Counted from the stretch's first letter, positions 55,517 to 63,752 are shown. The stretch is 64,000 nt of DNA from Janibacter sp. CX7 (GCF_024362365.1 NZ_CP101464.1:682001-746000); one strand, 5' to 3'. Numbers and translations are program-made. The notes: generated by a model not told the origin, from the letters alone.

Positions 55517-55645
55517 ATGAAGTTCCCCAAGATGCCGCGTCTGCGGCACACGGACCGACCGCTGGCCTACGTGCCCGAGCGTGAGCGCCGTGAGCTGCTG
55601 GCTCGCCGCCACGACCCCCGACCCGCTCACCTGAGCTTCCGATGA
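55517..55645 (+). CDS. Small basic protein in the whiB7 transcript
   Basis: 42 aa, MKFPKMPRLRHTDRPLAY ... RRELLARRHDPRPAHLSFR; strongly basic, no membrane segment. GAGAGGAGGAGA gives an exceptionally strong ribosome-binding site 4-5 bases before the ATG, 26 bases after the whiB7 stop, so expression is very likely. I do not recognise a family with certainty. Co-transcription with whiB7 suggests a role in translation stress or ribosome-targeting antibiotic resistance, which is inference. Confidence 0.65.
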   Translation: MKFPKMPRLRHTDRPLAYVPERERRELLARRHDPRPAHLSFR

Positions 55646-55690
55646 GCAGGATCGCCGGCGGCGTCGATCACGACTCCGCCCGAGAGGCCG

Positions 55691-55724
55691 ACAGGCCCCA
55701 CCCGATGCCCCGGGTGGGGCCTGT
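55691..55724 (+). terminator. Terminator of the whiB7 transcript
   Basis: Perfect 13-bp stem ACAGGCCCCACCC (55691-55703) with 55712-55724, 8-base loop, 45 bases after the small ORF. Confidence 0.85.
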
Positions 55725-55776
55725 TGTCGTCTGCGCTGCGGGAGGCGAAGGGAGTGCACGTGGCACTCTGGTGCGC

Positions 55777-56355
55777 ATGGCCACCACGCTGCGCATCGCC
55801 CAGGACGAGACTGCCGACGAGCTGCTCTCCTCCGACCCCTTCGCCCTGCTGCTCGGGATGCTCCTCGACCAGCAGTTCCCGATGGAGCGGGCCTTCGCCG
55901 GTCCGGCGAAGGTCAAGGAGCGCTTCGGGTCGCTCGACCCCGCGAAGATCGCGGCGGCCGACCCGGAGAAGTTCGCCGACCTGTGCGCGACGCCGCCGGC
56001 CGTGCACCGCTACGGCCGCTCGATGGCCGGTCGCATCCAGGCCGTCGCCGAGGTCGTGCGCGACGACTACGACGGCGACGTCACCCGCATCTGGACGAGC
56101 ACCGACGACCCCGCCGAGATCGTCAAGCGCCTCAAGGCGCTGCCAGGCTTCGGCGACCAGAAGGCGCGCATCTTCGCCGCCCTGCTCGGCAAGCAGCTCG
56201 GCGTGCAGCCGGCCGGCTGGCGCGAGGCGATCGGCCCCTACGCGGAGGAGGGCTCGCGCCGCTCGGTCGCCGACGTCACCGACGAGACCTCGCTGCAGGA
56301 GGTCCGGGACTACAAGAAGGCCGCAAAGGCCAAGGCGAAGGCCGCCAAGGGCTGA
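55777..56355 (+). CDS. HhH-GPD-type base excision repair family protein
   Basis: 192 aa. FALLLGMLLDQQFPMERAFAGP near residue 25, KRLKALPGFGDQKARIFAALLGKQLG near 115 (helix-hairpin-helix GFG) and PAGWREAIGPYAEEG near 145 mark the small actinobacterial HhH-GPD family related to DNA glycosylases. The canonical catalytic Asp is not obvious after the HhH, and there is no Fe-S cluster. The Lys/Ala-rich C-terminus (KKAAKAKAKAAKG) is probably DNA-binding. Start: ATG 55777, with an in-frame GTG 6 bases earlier as an alternative; CACTCT is 7 bases upstream. Confidence 0.85.
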   Translation: MATTLRIAQDETADELLSSDPFALLLGMLLDQQFPMERAFAGPAKVKERFGSLDPAKIAAADPEKFADLCATPPAVHRYGRSMAGRIQAVAEVVRDDYDGDVTRIWTSTDDPAEIVKRLKALPGFGDQKARIFAALLGKQLGVQPAGWREAIGPYAEEGSRRSVADVTDETSLQEVRDYKKAAKAKAKAAKG

Positions 56356-56389
56356 CGCCCCTCGAGGAAATGCGAACACGGGGCGGGCG

Positions 56390-57700
56390 TCAGCCGTCGG
56401 CGAAGCCCGGCAGCAGCCGCTCCATCGACCCCCGGGCCGGGATCGTCGCGCCGAGCTGGCACAGCACGCCGGTCGACCCGACGAAGACGCGGTGGATCAT
56501 CGCGTACTCGCGCGGCATGTTCATCCGCAGCCCGGTGGCGAACTCGGGCGCGCGCAGGTCGGTGACCCCGCGGGCCGCGGCCCGCAGCCACTCGCGGGTG
56601 AAGGCGTGCTCGGGCTCGCGCAGCGGCTCGACGAAGGGGAGCAGGTAGGCGAGCACCTCGTCGGCGTCGACCTCGATGCCCGGGAGGATGAAGCCCTCCG
56701 AGCGGAGCCCGTCGACGACACCCTCGGCGTCACCGGCGAGCGCCCGCCGCACGAGGCGACCGACGACCGGGGGGATGCCGTGGGGTAGGTGCGCGACGGC
56801 GCCGTAGTCGATGACGCCGAGCCGCCCGTCGGGGGTGAGCCGGAAGTTGCCCGGGTGCGGGTCGGCGTGGAGCAGCCCAGCCCGGCCGGGCCCGTCGAGG
56901 AGGAACTCGAGGTAGAGCTGACCGACCCGGTCGCGCACGTCCTGGTCGGCGTCGCGGATGACCTGGCTGAGCGGTGCCCCGGCGAGCCACTCGCCGACGA
57001 TGACGTGCCGGGTGTGCAGCACGACGTCGGGGACCGCGACGTGCGGGTCGTCCCTGAAGGCCTGGGCGAAGGCCCGCTGGTTGGCCGCCTCGAGCCCGTA
57101 GTCGAGCTCCTCGTCGGCGGCCGCGAGCAGCTCGTCGGTCACCGGCTTGATGTCGATGCCCGGCATCCACGTCGTCGCCACCCGCGCCAGCCGGGCGATC
57201 TGCTGCAGGTCCGAGCGAAGCGCCCGGTCGGCGCCGGGGTACTGCACCTTGACGGCGACCTCCCGGCCGTCGGCGGCGATGCCGCGGTGCACCTGGCCGA
57301 TCGACGCGGCCGCGACCGGTGCGTCCTCGATGTCGACGTGCTCGCGCCACCGGGCCCCGAGGTCGCGGGCGAGTACCTCGTGGACCTCGGCGGTCGACAT
57401 CGGGGGAGCGGCGTCCTGCAGGCGCACGAGCATCTCGCGGTAGGGCTCGACCATCTCCTCGGGCATCGCGGCCTCGAGGACGGAGAGGGCCTGGCCGACC
57501 TTCATCGCGCCGCCCTTGAGCGAGCCGAGCACGGCGAAGAGCTGCTCCGCGGTGCGGCGCTGGATCTCCTCGGTGACGACGTCGGCGGGTGTGCCCGTGA
57601 GGCGGCGCCCGACGCCGCGGGCGCTGCGGCCGGCATGGCCGAGGGGCACGGCTGCCAACCGTGCCGCGCGCCCGGCGGCTCGTCGTGGGATCTGGCTCAC
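56390..57700 (-). CDS. ABC1/AarF/UbiB-like atypical kinase
   Basis: 436 aa from GTG 57700, which overlaps the stop of the upstream ThiF-like gene (GTGA). Family motifs: LKGGAMKVGQALS (KxGQ) near residue 62, AAASIGQVHRG (Ala-rich loop) near 120, VAVKVQYPGAD near 138, GLLHADPHPGNF near 280 and GVIDYGAVAHL near 300. Members act in quinone or lipid metabolism by an ATP-dependent mechanism. Equivalent to Rv3197 by position; in mycobacteria the neighbouring kinase gene belongs to the WhiB7-linked macrolide tolerance locus, as I recall. Confidence 0.9.
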   Translation of the reverse strand: MSQIPRRAAGRAARLAAVPLGHAGRSARGVGRRLTGTPADVVTEEIQRRTAEQLFAVLGSLKGGAMKVGQALSVLEAAMPEEMVEPYREMLVRLQDAAPPMSTAEVHEVLARDLGARWREHVDIEDAPVAAASIGQVHRGIAADGREVAVKVQYPGADRALRSDLQQIARLARVATTWMPGIDIKPVTDELLAAADEELDYGLEAANQRAFAQAFRDDPHVAVPDVVLHTRHVIVGEWLAGAPLSQVIRDADQDVRDRVGQLYLEFLLDGPGRAGLLHADPHPGNFRLTPDGRLGVIDYGAVAHLPHGIPPVVGRLVRRALAGDAEGVVDGLRSEGFILPGIEVDADEVLAYLLPFVEPLREPEHAFTREWLRAAARGVTDLRAPEFATGLRMNMPREYAMIHRVFVGSTGVLCQLGATIPARGSMERLLPGFADG

Positions 57701-58602
57701 ACGGCCATTGTGTCGCCCCACCCTGACGCTGCGGCGCACCCCCCTTCGGGCGTGGTGTCGGCCGGGGGTGCGCCCCCGGTCCGCGCGCACCCCGGGCAGC
57801 CCGGGTGGGAGGGCCACCGGTGCCGCTCGAGGGTGGGGCCGGGCGTGGCCACCTCGAAGGACCACTCCGGGGTGGCGACCAGACCCGCGAGGTGGTCGAG
57901 GGCGAGCGCGGTCGTCAGGCCGGCGGCGAGCAGCCGGACGGCGGGCAGCCCGTCCGTCGGTTCGGGCCCGGTGACGCGCGGTCGCACGAGCTGGGCGCGC
58001 AGATAGGGCCAGTCGGGGTCGGCGGCGGCCCGGGTGAGGTCGAGGCAGTGCAGGCACGGACCGCCGGCAGGGGTGAGCACCGGCCCGATGCTCGCGTGCT
58101 CGGGCTGGCACCACACCGGCAGCACGTCGGTTCCGGCCGCGTGCCAGGGGTGGATGCCGGCGGGGTCGGCCGGCGCCGGGCTGACGACGACGGCGAGGTC
58201 GTCGGCGGTGCACTCCCCGCCCGGGCGCACCCGGGTCACCTCGACCTGCTCGCCCTGCCGCAGGACGTCGGCGAGGAGCGCGGGCAGCGCGCCGGCACCG
58301 ACGACGGCGACCCGCGGTCGGCGTTCGGGGTCGACCGGGCGGACGAGCCCGAGCCCGACGAGCCGGTCGAGGACGTCCGCGGCGCGGGTCGGGTCGACCC
58401 CCTCGAGCGCGGCGGTCGTCAGCGACTCGGTGAGCGCCTGCCCCGGGTCGAGGGCCGCGAGCCAGCGGACCTCGGCGTCGGTCAGCCCGAGGAGCCGGGC
58501 GGAGTGCGGCCCGGTGCCGAGCTGGACGCTGCCGTCAGGACGACGAAGGGGGTGCAGGCGCGCCCCGCGTGGTGGGCGGGGAGGGTGCGACGGGTGGGGC
58601 AT
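57697..58602 (-). CDS. ThiF/TOMM-ocin cyclodehydratase-like orphan protein
   Basis: 301 aa. Residues ~1-85 resemble a winged-helix leader-peptide-binding-like N-terminus (VQLGTGPHSARLLGLTDAEVRWLAAL cut). RVAVVGAGALPALLADVL near 97 is a Rossmann-like turn, and four cysteines in two pairs, GPCLHCLDL near 185 and HPGCPGCA near 270, form a ThiF/MccB-type zinc site. The acidic and arginine residues needed for adenylation are not evident. No precursor peptide or YcaO gene is nearby, so it does not belong to a peptide-modifying cluster; it is a conserved orphan at this locus. Function unknown. Confidence 0.7.
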   Translation of the reverse strand: MPHPSHPPRPPRGARLHPLRRPDGSVQLGTGPHSARLLGLTDAEVRWLAALDPGQALTESLTTAALEGVDPTRAADVLDRLVGLGLVRPVDPERRPRVAVVGAGALPALLADVLRQGEQVEVTRVRPGGECTADDLAVVVSPAPADPAGIHPWHAAGTDVLPVWCQPEHASIGPVLTPAGGPCLHCLDLTRAAADPDWPYLRAQLVRPRVTGPEPTDGLPAVRLLAAGLTTALALDHLAGLVATPEWSFEVATPGPTLERHRWPSHPGCPGCARTGGAPPADTTPEGGCAAASGWGDTMAV

Positions 58603-58692
58603 GGCGGCTCGCTCGACGAGGTGGACGATGGTCTGCCCACTGTGTCGGATCTCGCCGCGGCGGCGGCCGCGTCATCCACAGGCCTTGGACGC

Positions 58693-58755
58693 TGCATTGC
58701 CGTTGGGCAATGCAGAGATGGGAGCGCGGCCGTCTGCATTGCCCTACGGCAATGC
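58693..58755. repeat. Twin REP-like hairpins with GCATTGCC arms
   Basis: First: TGCATTGCC (58693-58701), loop GTTG, GGCAATGCA (58706-58714). Second, 43 bases on: GCATTGCC (58736-58743), loop CTAC, GGCAATGC (58748-58755). Both are followed by GAGATGRGRGCGCGG. The second overlaps the NUDIX gene's 3' end, with its TAG stop (minus strand 58746-58744) in the loop. Confidence 0.75.
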
Positions 58756-59370
58756 GGAGATGAGGGCGCGGATGGAGGCGTCGGTGTCGGGCGGCAGGGC
58801 GTCGACCGGCCACCACGCGACGTCGAGCGACTCCGGCGAGACGACCGGCTCGGCGCCGGGGTCGGCGACGGCGATCCACCGCAGGTCGAGGTGCTCGGTG
58901 CACCTCGTGAAGCCCGACCCCAGCGCGTGCCGGTCGAGCTGCGCCGGACCGGGGAGGAGGTGGAGGCTGCCGGCGGGCAGACCCGACTCCTCGACGGCCT
59001 CGCGCAGCGCGGCGGCGGCGACGCTCGGGTCGTCGGCCTCGATGTGCCCGCCGAACTGCAGCCAGCGACCGACCTTGCGGTGCAGGGTGAGCAGCACCCG
59101 CTCGCGCGGCTCGTCGACGACGAGGCACGACGCGGTGAAGTGGGCCGGCGGGCCGGCCTTGGCGCTCGCGTCGGCGTGCGCGGAGAGGTGGGCGAGGTAG
59201 TCGCGGCGCAGCTGCTCCTGCTCGGGCGTCGGCGCGGGCCAGGCCTCGAGCACGGCGCGCAGGTCGGCGTCGAGGTGGGCGTGCGTACCGGTGGCTGCTG
59301 CCGCGCCGCCGCCAGCCGCGCCGCCGCCGGCCGGGCCACCGCTGGCCGCGCCGTTCCCCGGCGCGCTCAC
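58744..59370 (-). CDS. NUDIX hydrolase
   Basis: 208 aa from GTG 59370, overlapping the upstream metalloprotease stop. The N-terminal 25 residues are Gly/Ala-rich and probably disordered. The Nudix box is GHIEADDPSVAAAALREAVE then ESGL near residue 113; the usual first Glu is Asp, and REAVEESG supplies the metal-binding glutamates. TRCTEHLDLRWIAVAD follows. Substrate unknown. Coupled to the metalloprotease gene. Confidence 0.88.
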   Translation of the reverse strand: MSAPGNGAASGGPAGGGAAGGGAAAATGTHAHLDADLRAVLEAWPAPTPEQEQLRRDYLAHLSAHADASAKAGPPAHFTASCLVVDEPRERVLLTLHRKVGRWLQFGGHIEADDPSVAAAALREAVEESGLPAGSLHLLPGPAQLDRHALGSGFTRCTEHLDLRWIAVADPGAEPVVSPESLDVAWWPVDALPPDTDASIRALISALP

Positions 59371-60815
59371 GCGGTCGGGTCGTCGGAGCCGGATCCGCCT
59401 GCGGCAGAGCCGCCTTCGTCCGCCTCGCGCAGGATCGACTCGAGCACGTCGTCGAGGTCGCTGCGCTCGTTGCCACCCCCGCCGGCGGCGGTGCGCTCGA
59501 CGAAGCCGAGCACGTCGTCGAGGTCGGCGGCGGTCGGCGCGACGTCGGGATGCGCCCACACGCCGTCGCGACCGGCGGCGCCGACCCGCTCCTCGAGGGC
59601 GGCGAAGAGGTTGGCGGCGTCGCGCAGGCGGCGCGGCCGCAGCTCGAGCCCGACGAGCCCGGCGAAGGTGCGCTCGGCCGGCCCACCGGTCGCGCGCCGA
59701 CGACGGATCATCTCGGTCATCGCCACGGTGTGCGGCAGATGGTCGGCGGTGGCCCGGGCGGCGACGTGGTCGACCCAGCCCTCGATGAGCGCCAGCCAGG
59801 TCTCGAGCTGGCCGAGGGCGTGCTGCTGGGCGGCGGTGGGCGCGGGGTTGAGGAAGCTGCCGGTCAGCGCCTCCTGGATCGCCGAGGGGTCGCTTGGGTC
59901 GACCTCGCGCACGGCGGCGTCGATGGCGTCGGTGTCGATCGCCATGCCGCGGGCATAGGACTGGATGGCGGCGAGGATCTGCGGGCCGATCCACGGCACG
60001 GCGGTGAAGAGCCGCATCCGCGCGACCTCCCGGGCCGCCAGGTGCAGCCACACCTCGTCGAGCTCGACGTCGAGCCCCTCGGCGAAGTCGGCGACATTGC
60101 CCGGCAGCAGCCCCACCTGCGTCGTGAGCAGCGGCACGCCGGCCTCGGTCGCGGTCAGGGTCTCGGACGACAGCGCCCCGACGGCCTCCGCGGTCTGGCC
60201 GGTGATGAGGGAGGACGCCATCGTGTCGACGAAGGGAGCCATCTGCTGGGCCAGCATCGACAGGTCCATGCCGGCCGGCAGCCCGAGGGCCTGCAGGTCG
60301 GGGGCGTCGGGCCCCTGGAGCCGGGAGGTGAAGGAGTCGCGGATGGCGGCGGACAGCCCGTCGGCGACCGGGTCGACGAGCGAGGCCCAGACCGGCATGG
60401 TCGCCTCGATCCACTCGGCCCGGGACAGGGCCGCGCCGGTGAGCCCGGGGGCCTCGAGGTCGGTCACCTGGTCGAGCCACATCGACGCGACGTGCACGGC
60501 CTGCTCGGCGAGGCCGCGCTCGCGCGGACCCATCTCGTGGTCGTCGTCCTCGGCGGCCTCCTGCGCGGCCGTCACCGCGGAGGTGATGTCCACCCCCTTC
60601 GTCATGGCGCCGGGGGTGAACATCGACGTGATCTGGGAGGTCATCGCCGCGACCTGCGCGGGGTCGGCGTCGCCGATGCCCATGGCCTTGAGCTGCTCGA
60701 CGACCTGGGGCGGCAGGTCACGTCCGCCGTTGAGATCGCGGAAGATCCTCGCGATCTCCGGAGGCAGACCGTCGTCCCCGGGGGAACCGGATGGGGTGCT
60801 GGGGTCGTTGCTCAC
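59367..60815 (-). CDS. DUF2342-type putative zinc-dependent metalloprotease
   Basis: 482 aa. An actinobacterial family (Rv3195-like) recognised by FTPGAMTKGVDIT near residue 65, VASMWLDQVTDL near 108, ATEAGVPLLTTQVGLLPGNVADF near 225, the helical WLHLAAREVARMRLFTAVPWI near 255 where relatives carry the putative metal site, and the EGWVDHVAA segment near 340. HExxH in strict form is absent, so catalysis is uncertain. Low-complexity acidic termini. Expressed from a divergent region shared with the PDZ/Lon protease gene. Confidence 0.8.
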   Translation of the reverse strand: MSNDPSTPSGSPGDDGLPPEIARIFRDLNGGRDLPPQVVEQLKAMGIGDADPAQVAAMTSQITSMFTPGAMTKGVDITSAVTAAQEAAEDDDHEMGPRERGLAEQAVHVASMWLDQVTDLEAPGLTGAALSRAEWIEATMPVWASLVDPVADGLSAAIRDSFTSRLQGPDAPDLQALGLPAGMDLSMLAQQMAPFVDTMASSLITGQTAEAVGALSSETLTATEAGVPLLTTQVGLLPGNVADFAEGLDVELDEVWLHLAAREVARMRLFTAVPWIGPQILAAIQSYARGMAIDTDAIDAAVREVDPSDPSAIQEALTGSFLNPAPTAAQQHALGQLETWLALIEGWVDHVAARATADHLPHTVAMTEMIRRRRATGGPAERTFAGLVGLELRPRRLRDAANLFAALEERVGAAGRDGVWAHPDVAPTAADLDDVLGFVERTAAGGGGNERSDLDDVLESILREADEGGSAAGGSGSDDPTA

Positions 60816-60907
60816 GTGGGCGTCTCGTCTCTTCCTGAGAGGATGTGCTGTCCTTCAACCCAACCACGAGCGGTCCCGGATGGTTCCCACCCGGGGCAGG
60901 AGGTCCT

Positions 60908-62005
60908 GTGACCGAGCCGGTGCACTCCATCCCGCGCAGCGAGCGCATCGCCAGATGGGTCCTCGCCGTGGCCTTCGTCCTGCTCATCGTCGTCGTCGGC
61001 GGCAGCTTCATCAAGGTGCCCTATGCCGTGGAGAAGCCGGGCCCGGTGACCGACACCCTCGGCAGGCTCGACGACGGCACCGACCTCGTGCGGGTCACGG
61101 GCGCGAAGACCTACCCGACCGACGGCGCCCTCTTCTTCACGACCGTGCGGGTCATCGGCGGCCCCGACCGCCACATCTCGGCGTGGGAGTGGGTCGCCGG
61201 CAAGCTCGACTCCAGCGCGCGGGTGGTGCCGGAGGAGGAGGTCTTCCCCAAGGACAGCACCGACGAGCAGATCAAGCAGATGAACACCGCGCAGATGCAG
61301 GGCGCGCAGAAGAACTCGATCGCCGTCGGCATGCGCAGCACCGGGGTCAAGGTCCCGCAGGACAACCTCGTCGCGACGATCGCGGAGGGCCTGCCGGCCG
61401 ACGGTCGGCTCGCGCTCGAGGACCGGGTGCAGGCCGTCGACGGCACGCGCACCCCGCACGTCGCCGACATCGTCGCCGCGATCTCCGACCGCGAGCCGGG
61501 TGACACGGTGACGCTGACCGTCGAGCGCAAGGGCCGTGAGCGCGAGGTCCGGGTGCGCACCACCGACCTCGGCGGCGGCCGCGCCGGCATCGGCATCGGC
61601 ATCGAGCCGAAGTACGACTACCCCTACGAGGTGCGCATCGACGCCGGCGACGTCGGCGGGCCGAGCGCGGGGATGATGTTCGCCCTCGCCGTGCGCGACC
61701 GCATCACGCCGGGCGAGATGACCGGCGGCAAGGAGATCGCCGGCACCGGCACCATCGACGACTCCGGCACCGTCGGCCCGATCGGCGGCATCGCGCAGAA
61801 GCTCATCGGCGCCCAGGACGGCGGCGCGAAGTGGTTCCTCGCCCCGGAGAGCAACTGCGACGAGGTCGTCGGGCACGTCCCCGAGGGTCTGCACGTCACC
61901 GCGGTCGGCGACTTCGAGGAGGCCACGGAGGCCGTCGAGGCCATCGCGAAGGGGAAGACCTCCGACCTGCCCACGTGCGAGCAGGTCGTGGCGACGTCCC
62001 GCTGA
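60908..62005 (+). CDS. Membrane-anchored PDZ/Lon-type serine protease (YlbL/SepM-like)
   Basis: 365 aa from GTG 60908, with CAGGAGGT 5 bases upstream. One N-terminal membrane segment (~17-38, WVLAVAFVLLIVVVGGSF), an extracytoplasmic region, a PDZ domain (~170-230: GLPADGRLALEDRVQAVDG) and a Lon catalytic domain with Ser253 in GGPSAGMMFAL and Lys298 in IAQKLIGA, a complete Ser-Lys dyad. Cell-surface regulatory protease; natural substrate unknown. Equivalent to Rv3194c. Confidence 0.9.
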   Translation: MTEPVHSIPRSERIARWVLAVAFVLLIVVVGGSFIKVPYAVEKPGPVTDTLGRLDDGTDLVRVTGAKTYPTDGALFFTTVRVIGGPDRHISAWEWVAGKLDSSARVVPEEEVFPKDSTDEQIKQMNTAQMQGAQKNSIAVGMRSTGVKVPQDNLVATIAEGLPADGRLALEDRVQAVDGTRTPHVADIVAAISDREPGDTVTLTVERKGREREVRVRTTDLGGGRAGIGIGIEPKYDYPYEVRIDAGDVGGPSAGMMFALAVRDRITPGEMTGGKEIAGTGTIDDSGTVGPIGGIAQKLIGAQDGGAKWFLAPESNCDEVVGHVPEGLHVTAVGDFEEATEAVEAIAKGKTSDLPTCEQVVATSR

Positions 62006-62014
62006 GGTGGTCCG

Positions 62015-62626
62015 TCAGCCGGAGTGCTCCTCCCAGACGCCGGAGCTGCCGCGCCGGTGGGAGTGGAGCAGGTGGGTGTCGACGATGCCGACCGCCTCCA
62101 TGAGCGCGTACATCGTCGTCGGGCCGACGAAGGAGAAGCCGCGGGCGCGCAGCGCCTTGGACAGGGCGAGCGACTCGGGGGAGCGGGTCGGGACCTCGGC
62201 GATGGTGCGCGGCCGGGGCGTCTGCTCCGGCTGGAAGGACCACACGAAGTCGACGAGCCCGCCGTCCTCGCGCAGCCGGACGGTCGCGGCGGCATTGCCG
62301 ATCGTGGCGAGGATCTTCGCCCGGTTGCGCACGATGCCGGCGTCGGCCATGAGGCGCTCGACGTCGTCGTCGCCGTAGGCCGCGACGACCTCGGGGTCGA
62401 AGCCGTCGAAGGCCGTGCGGAAGGCCGGTCGCTTGCGCAGGATCGTCGCCCACGACAGCCCGGACTGGAAGGCCTCGAGGCTGATCCGCTCGAAGAGCCC
62501 CTGCTCGTCTCGCACCGGCATGCCCCACTCGGTGTCGTAGTAGTCGCGGATCAGGGGGTCGGTGCTCGCCCACGTGGGTCGGGCCAGCCCGTCCTCGCCG
62601 ACGACGACGCCGGTGTCGGCGCTCAT
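62015..62626 (-). CDS. tag: DNA-3-methyladenine glycosylase I (Tag)
   Basis: 203 aa. Tag hallmarks: TDPLIRDYYDTEWGMPVRDE near residue 22, LEAFQSGLSWATILRKR with catalytic Glu51, NRAKILATIGNA, VDFVWSF, and ALRARGFSFVGPTTMYALMEAVG. It removes 3-methyladenine from alkylated DNA. Compared with E. coli Tag from memory, the zinc ligands Cys4, His17 and Cys179 are replaced (RPTW, YYD and no terminal Cys), so the zinc snap is absent. Overlaps the ogt-type gene's stop by 4 bases in a sigma-ogt-tag operon. Confidence 0.92.
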   Translation of the reverse strand: MSADTGVVVGEDGLARPTWASTDPLIRDYYDTEWGMPVRDEQGLFERISLEAFQSGLSWATILRKRPAFRTAFDGFDPEVVAAYGDDDVERLMADAGIVRNRAKILATIGNAAATVRLREDGGLVDFVWSFQPEQTPRPRTIAEVPTRSPESLALSKALRARGFSFVGPTTMYALMEAVGIVDTHLLHSHRRGSSGVWEEHSG

Positions 62627-63222
62627 GCGGCCGCCTCGAGCGCGAGGAGGGTCGACTTCGCCTCGAGACCGCCGAGGTAGCCGCCGAGCGACCCGTCGGA
62701 GCGCAGCACCCGGTGGCAGGGGACGACGACGGGCAGCGGGTTGGTCGCGCAGGCCGTGCCGACGGCGCGCACCGCGCGCGGCCGACCGACGTGCTCGGCC
62801 ACCTCGCGATAGGTCTGCGTGCTCCCGTAGCCGATGTGCGGCAGCCAGGCCTGCACCTCCTGGCGGAACCCGGACGACAGCGACAGGTCGAGCGGCAGGT
62901 CGAAGTCGTGCCGGCGGCCGGCGAAGTACTCCTCGAGCTCCGCGGCGACCGCGTCGAGCCGGGCCGGCGCCTCGAGCACCCGCGGGCTCACCCGCGCGGC
63001 GAGCGACTCGAGCACCTCGTCGAAGCCCTCCCGCTCGAAGGCCACCCGCACCAGCCCGGTCGTCGTCGCCGCGAGCAGCAGCGGCCCGACGGGGGAGTCG
63101 ACGGTCCGGTAGGCGACGTCGAGCAGCCCTTCGGCGTCGGCGGCCGCGGCCAGCCGCCCGCGCAGCCGCTCACGGTCGCCGGCCGTCACGGTGAAGTCCT
63201 CCGGGCTCACGTCGGTCGTCAT
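62623..63222 (-). CDS. ogt: Methylated-DNA--protein-cysteine methyltransferase
   Basis: 199 aa. Active site PCHRV preceded by ACATNPLPVVV near residue 158, helix-turn-helix region GSTQTYREVAEHVGRPRAVRAVG, and C-terminal GGYLGGLEAKSTLLALE. Direct repair of O6-alkylguanine by suicidal transfer to Cys. No Ada N-terminal domain. ATG overlaps the stop of the ECF sigma gene, and its stop overlaps tag, so the three are translated together. Confidence 0.94.
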   Translation of the reverse strand: MTTDVSPEDFTVTAGDRERLRGRLAAAADAEGLLDVAYRTVDSPVGPLLLAATTTGLVRVAFEREGFDEVLESLAARVSPRVLEAPARLDAVAAELEEYFAGRRHDFDLPLDLSLSSGFRQEVQAWLPHIGYGSTQTYREVAEHVGRPRAVRAVGTACATNPLPVVVPCHRVLRSDGSLGGYLGGLEAKSTLLALEAAA

Positions 63223-63719
63223 GACATCTCTCCTTGTCGGTCGTCGGCGAGCATCGCGCGCAGCCGCGCGATCCCGTCGGAGGCGGCGCGGCGCACGGCC
63301 GCCGGGGTGCCGCCGATGAGCTCGGCCGTCTGCGTGTGCGGCAGCCCGCCGAGGTAGTGGTAGGCGACGGCCAGCCGCTGGCGCTCCGGCAGCCGGGCCA
63401 CGACCTGCCAGAGGTCGCCACCCCCTTCGCCGGGGTTGCCGACGGGCGAAGGGAGGTCCGGCAGGTCGTCCGTGGGCACCGCCTGCCGGGCCCTGGCCCG
63501 GGTCACGTCGATCGCCTTGCGGTGGGCGACGCGCACGAGCCAGGCCTGGACGGTGGTGTCCTCGTCGAGGTCCGGCCACGAGCGGAGCGCCGCGAGGAAG
63601 GTCTCCGACCACGCGTCGTCGGCGTCCGGCCCGGGGCCGAGGACGGCGCGGCAGACCCGCAGCACGGTGTCGCCGTGCTGCGCGACCGCGGTCTCGAAGG
63701 GCTGCTGCATCGTCATCAC
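63219..63719 (-). CDS. ECF-type RNA polymerase sigma factor
   Basis: 166 aa. Region 2: AVAQHGDTVLRVCRAVLGPGPDADDAWSETFL-type segment near residues 12-45 and WLVRVAHRKAIDVTRAR near 62. Region 4: LPERQRLAVAYHYLGGLPHTQTAELIGGTPAAVRRAASDG (seen as two pieces) near 112-152. GTG 63719, ATG 63716 or ATG 63710 could be the start; no ribosome-binding site decides. No anti-sigma gene is adjacent. Coupled to ogt and tag, suggesting it directs an alkylation response or its own operon. 63421-63453 contains heptamer arms in reverse polarity. Confidence 0.88.
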   Translation of the reverse strand: MMTMQQPFETAVAQHGDTVLRVCRAVLGPGPDADDAWSETFLAALRSWPDLDEDTTVQAWLVRVAHRKAIDVTRARARQAVPTDDLPDLPSPVGNPGEGGGDLWQVVARLPERQRLAVAYHYLGGLPHTQTAELIGGTPAAVRRAASDGIARLRAMLADDRQGEMS

Positions 63720-63752
63720 CGGGTAGACGCGTGGGCGCGCCCGGGTGTGAGG

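Noticed and set aside
55739..55776. GTG start at 55771 or upstream in-frame extension for the HhH-GPD gene
   Set aside because: Family homology begins after ATG 55777, and upstream sequence overlaps the whiB7 terminator region.
57707..57712. Leaderless -10 (CACAAT) for the ABC1 kinase gene
   Set aside because: It lies inside the coupled upstream gene, and the GTGA overlap gives a better explanation for expression.
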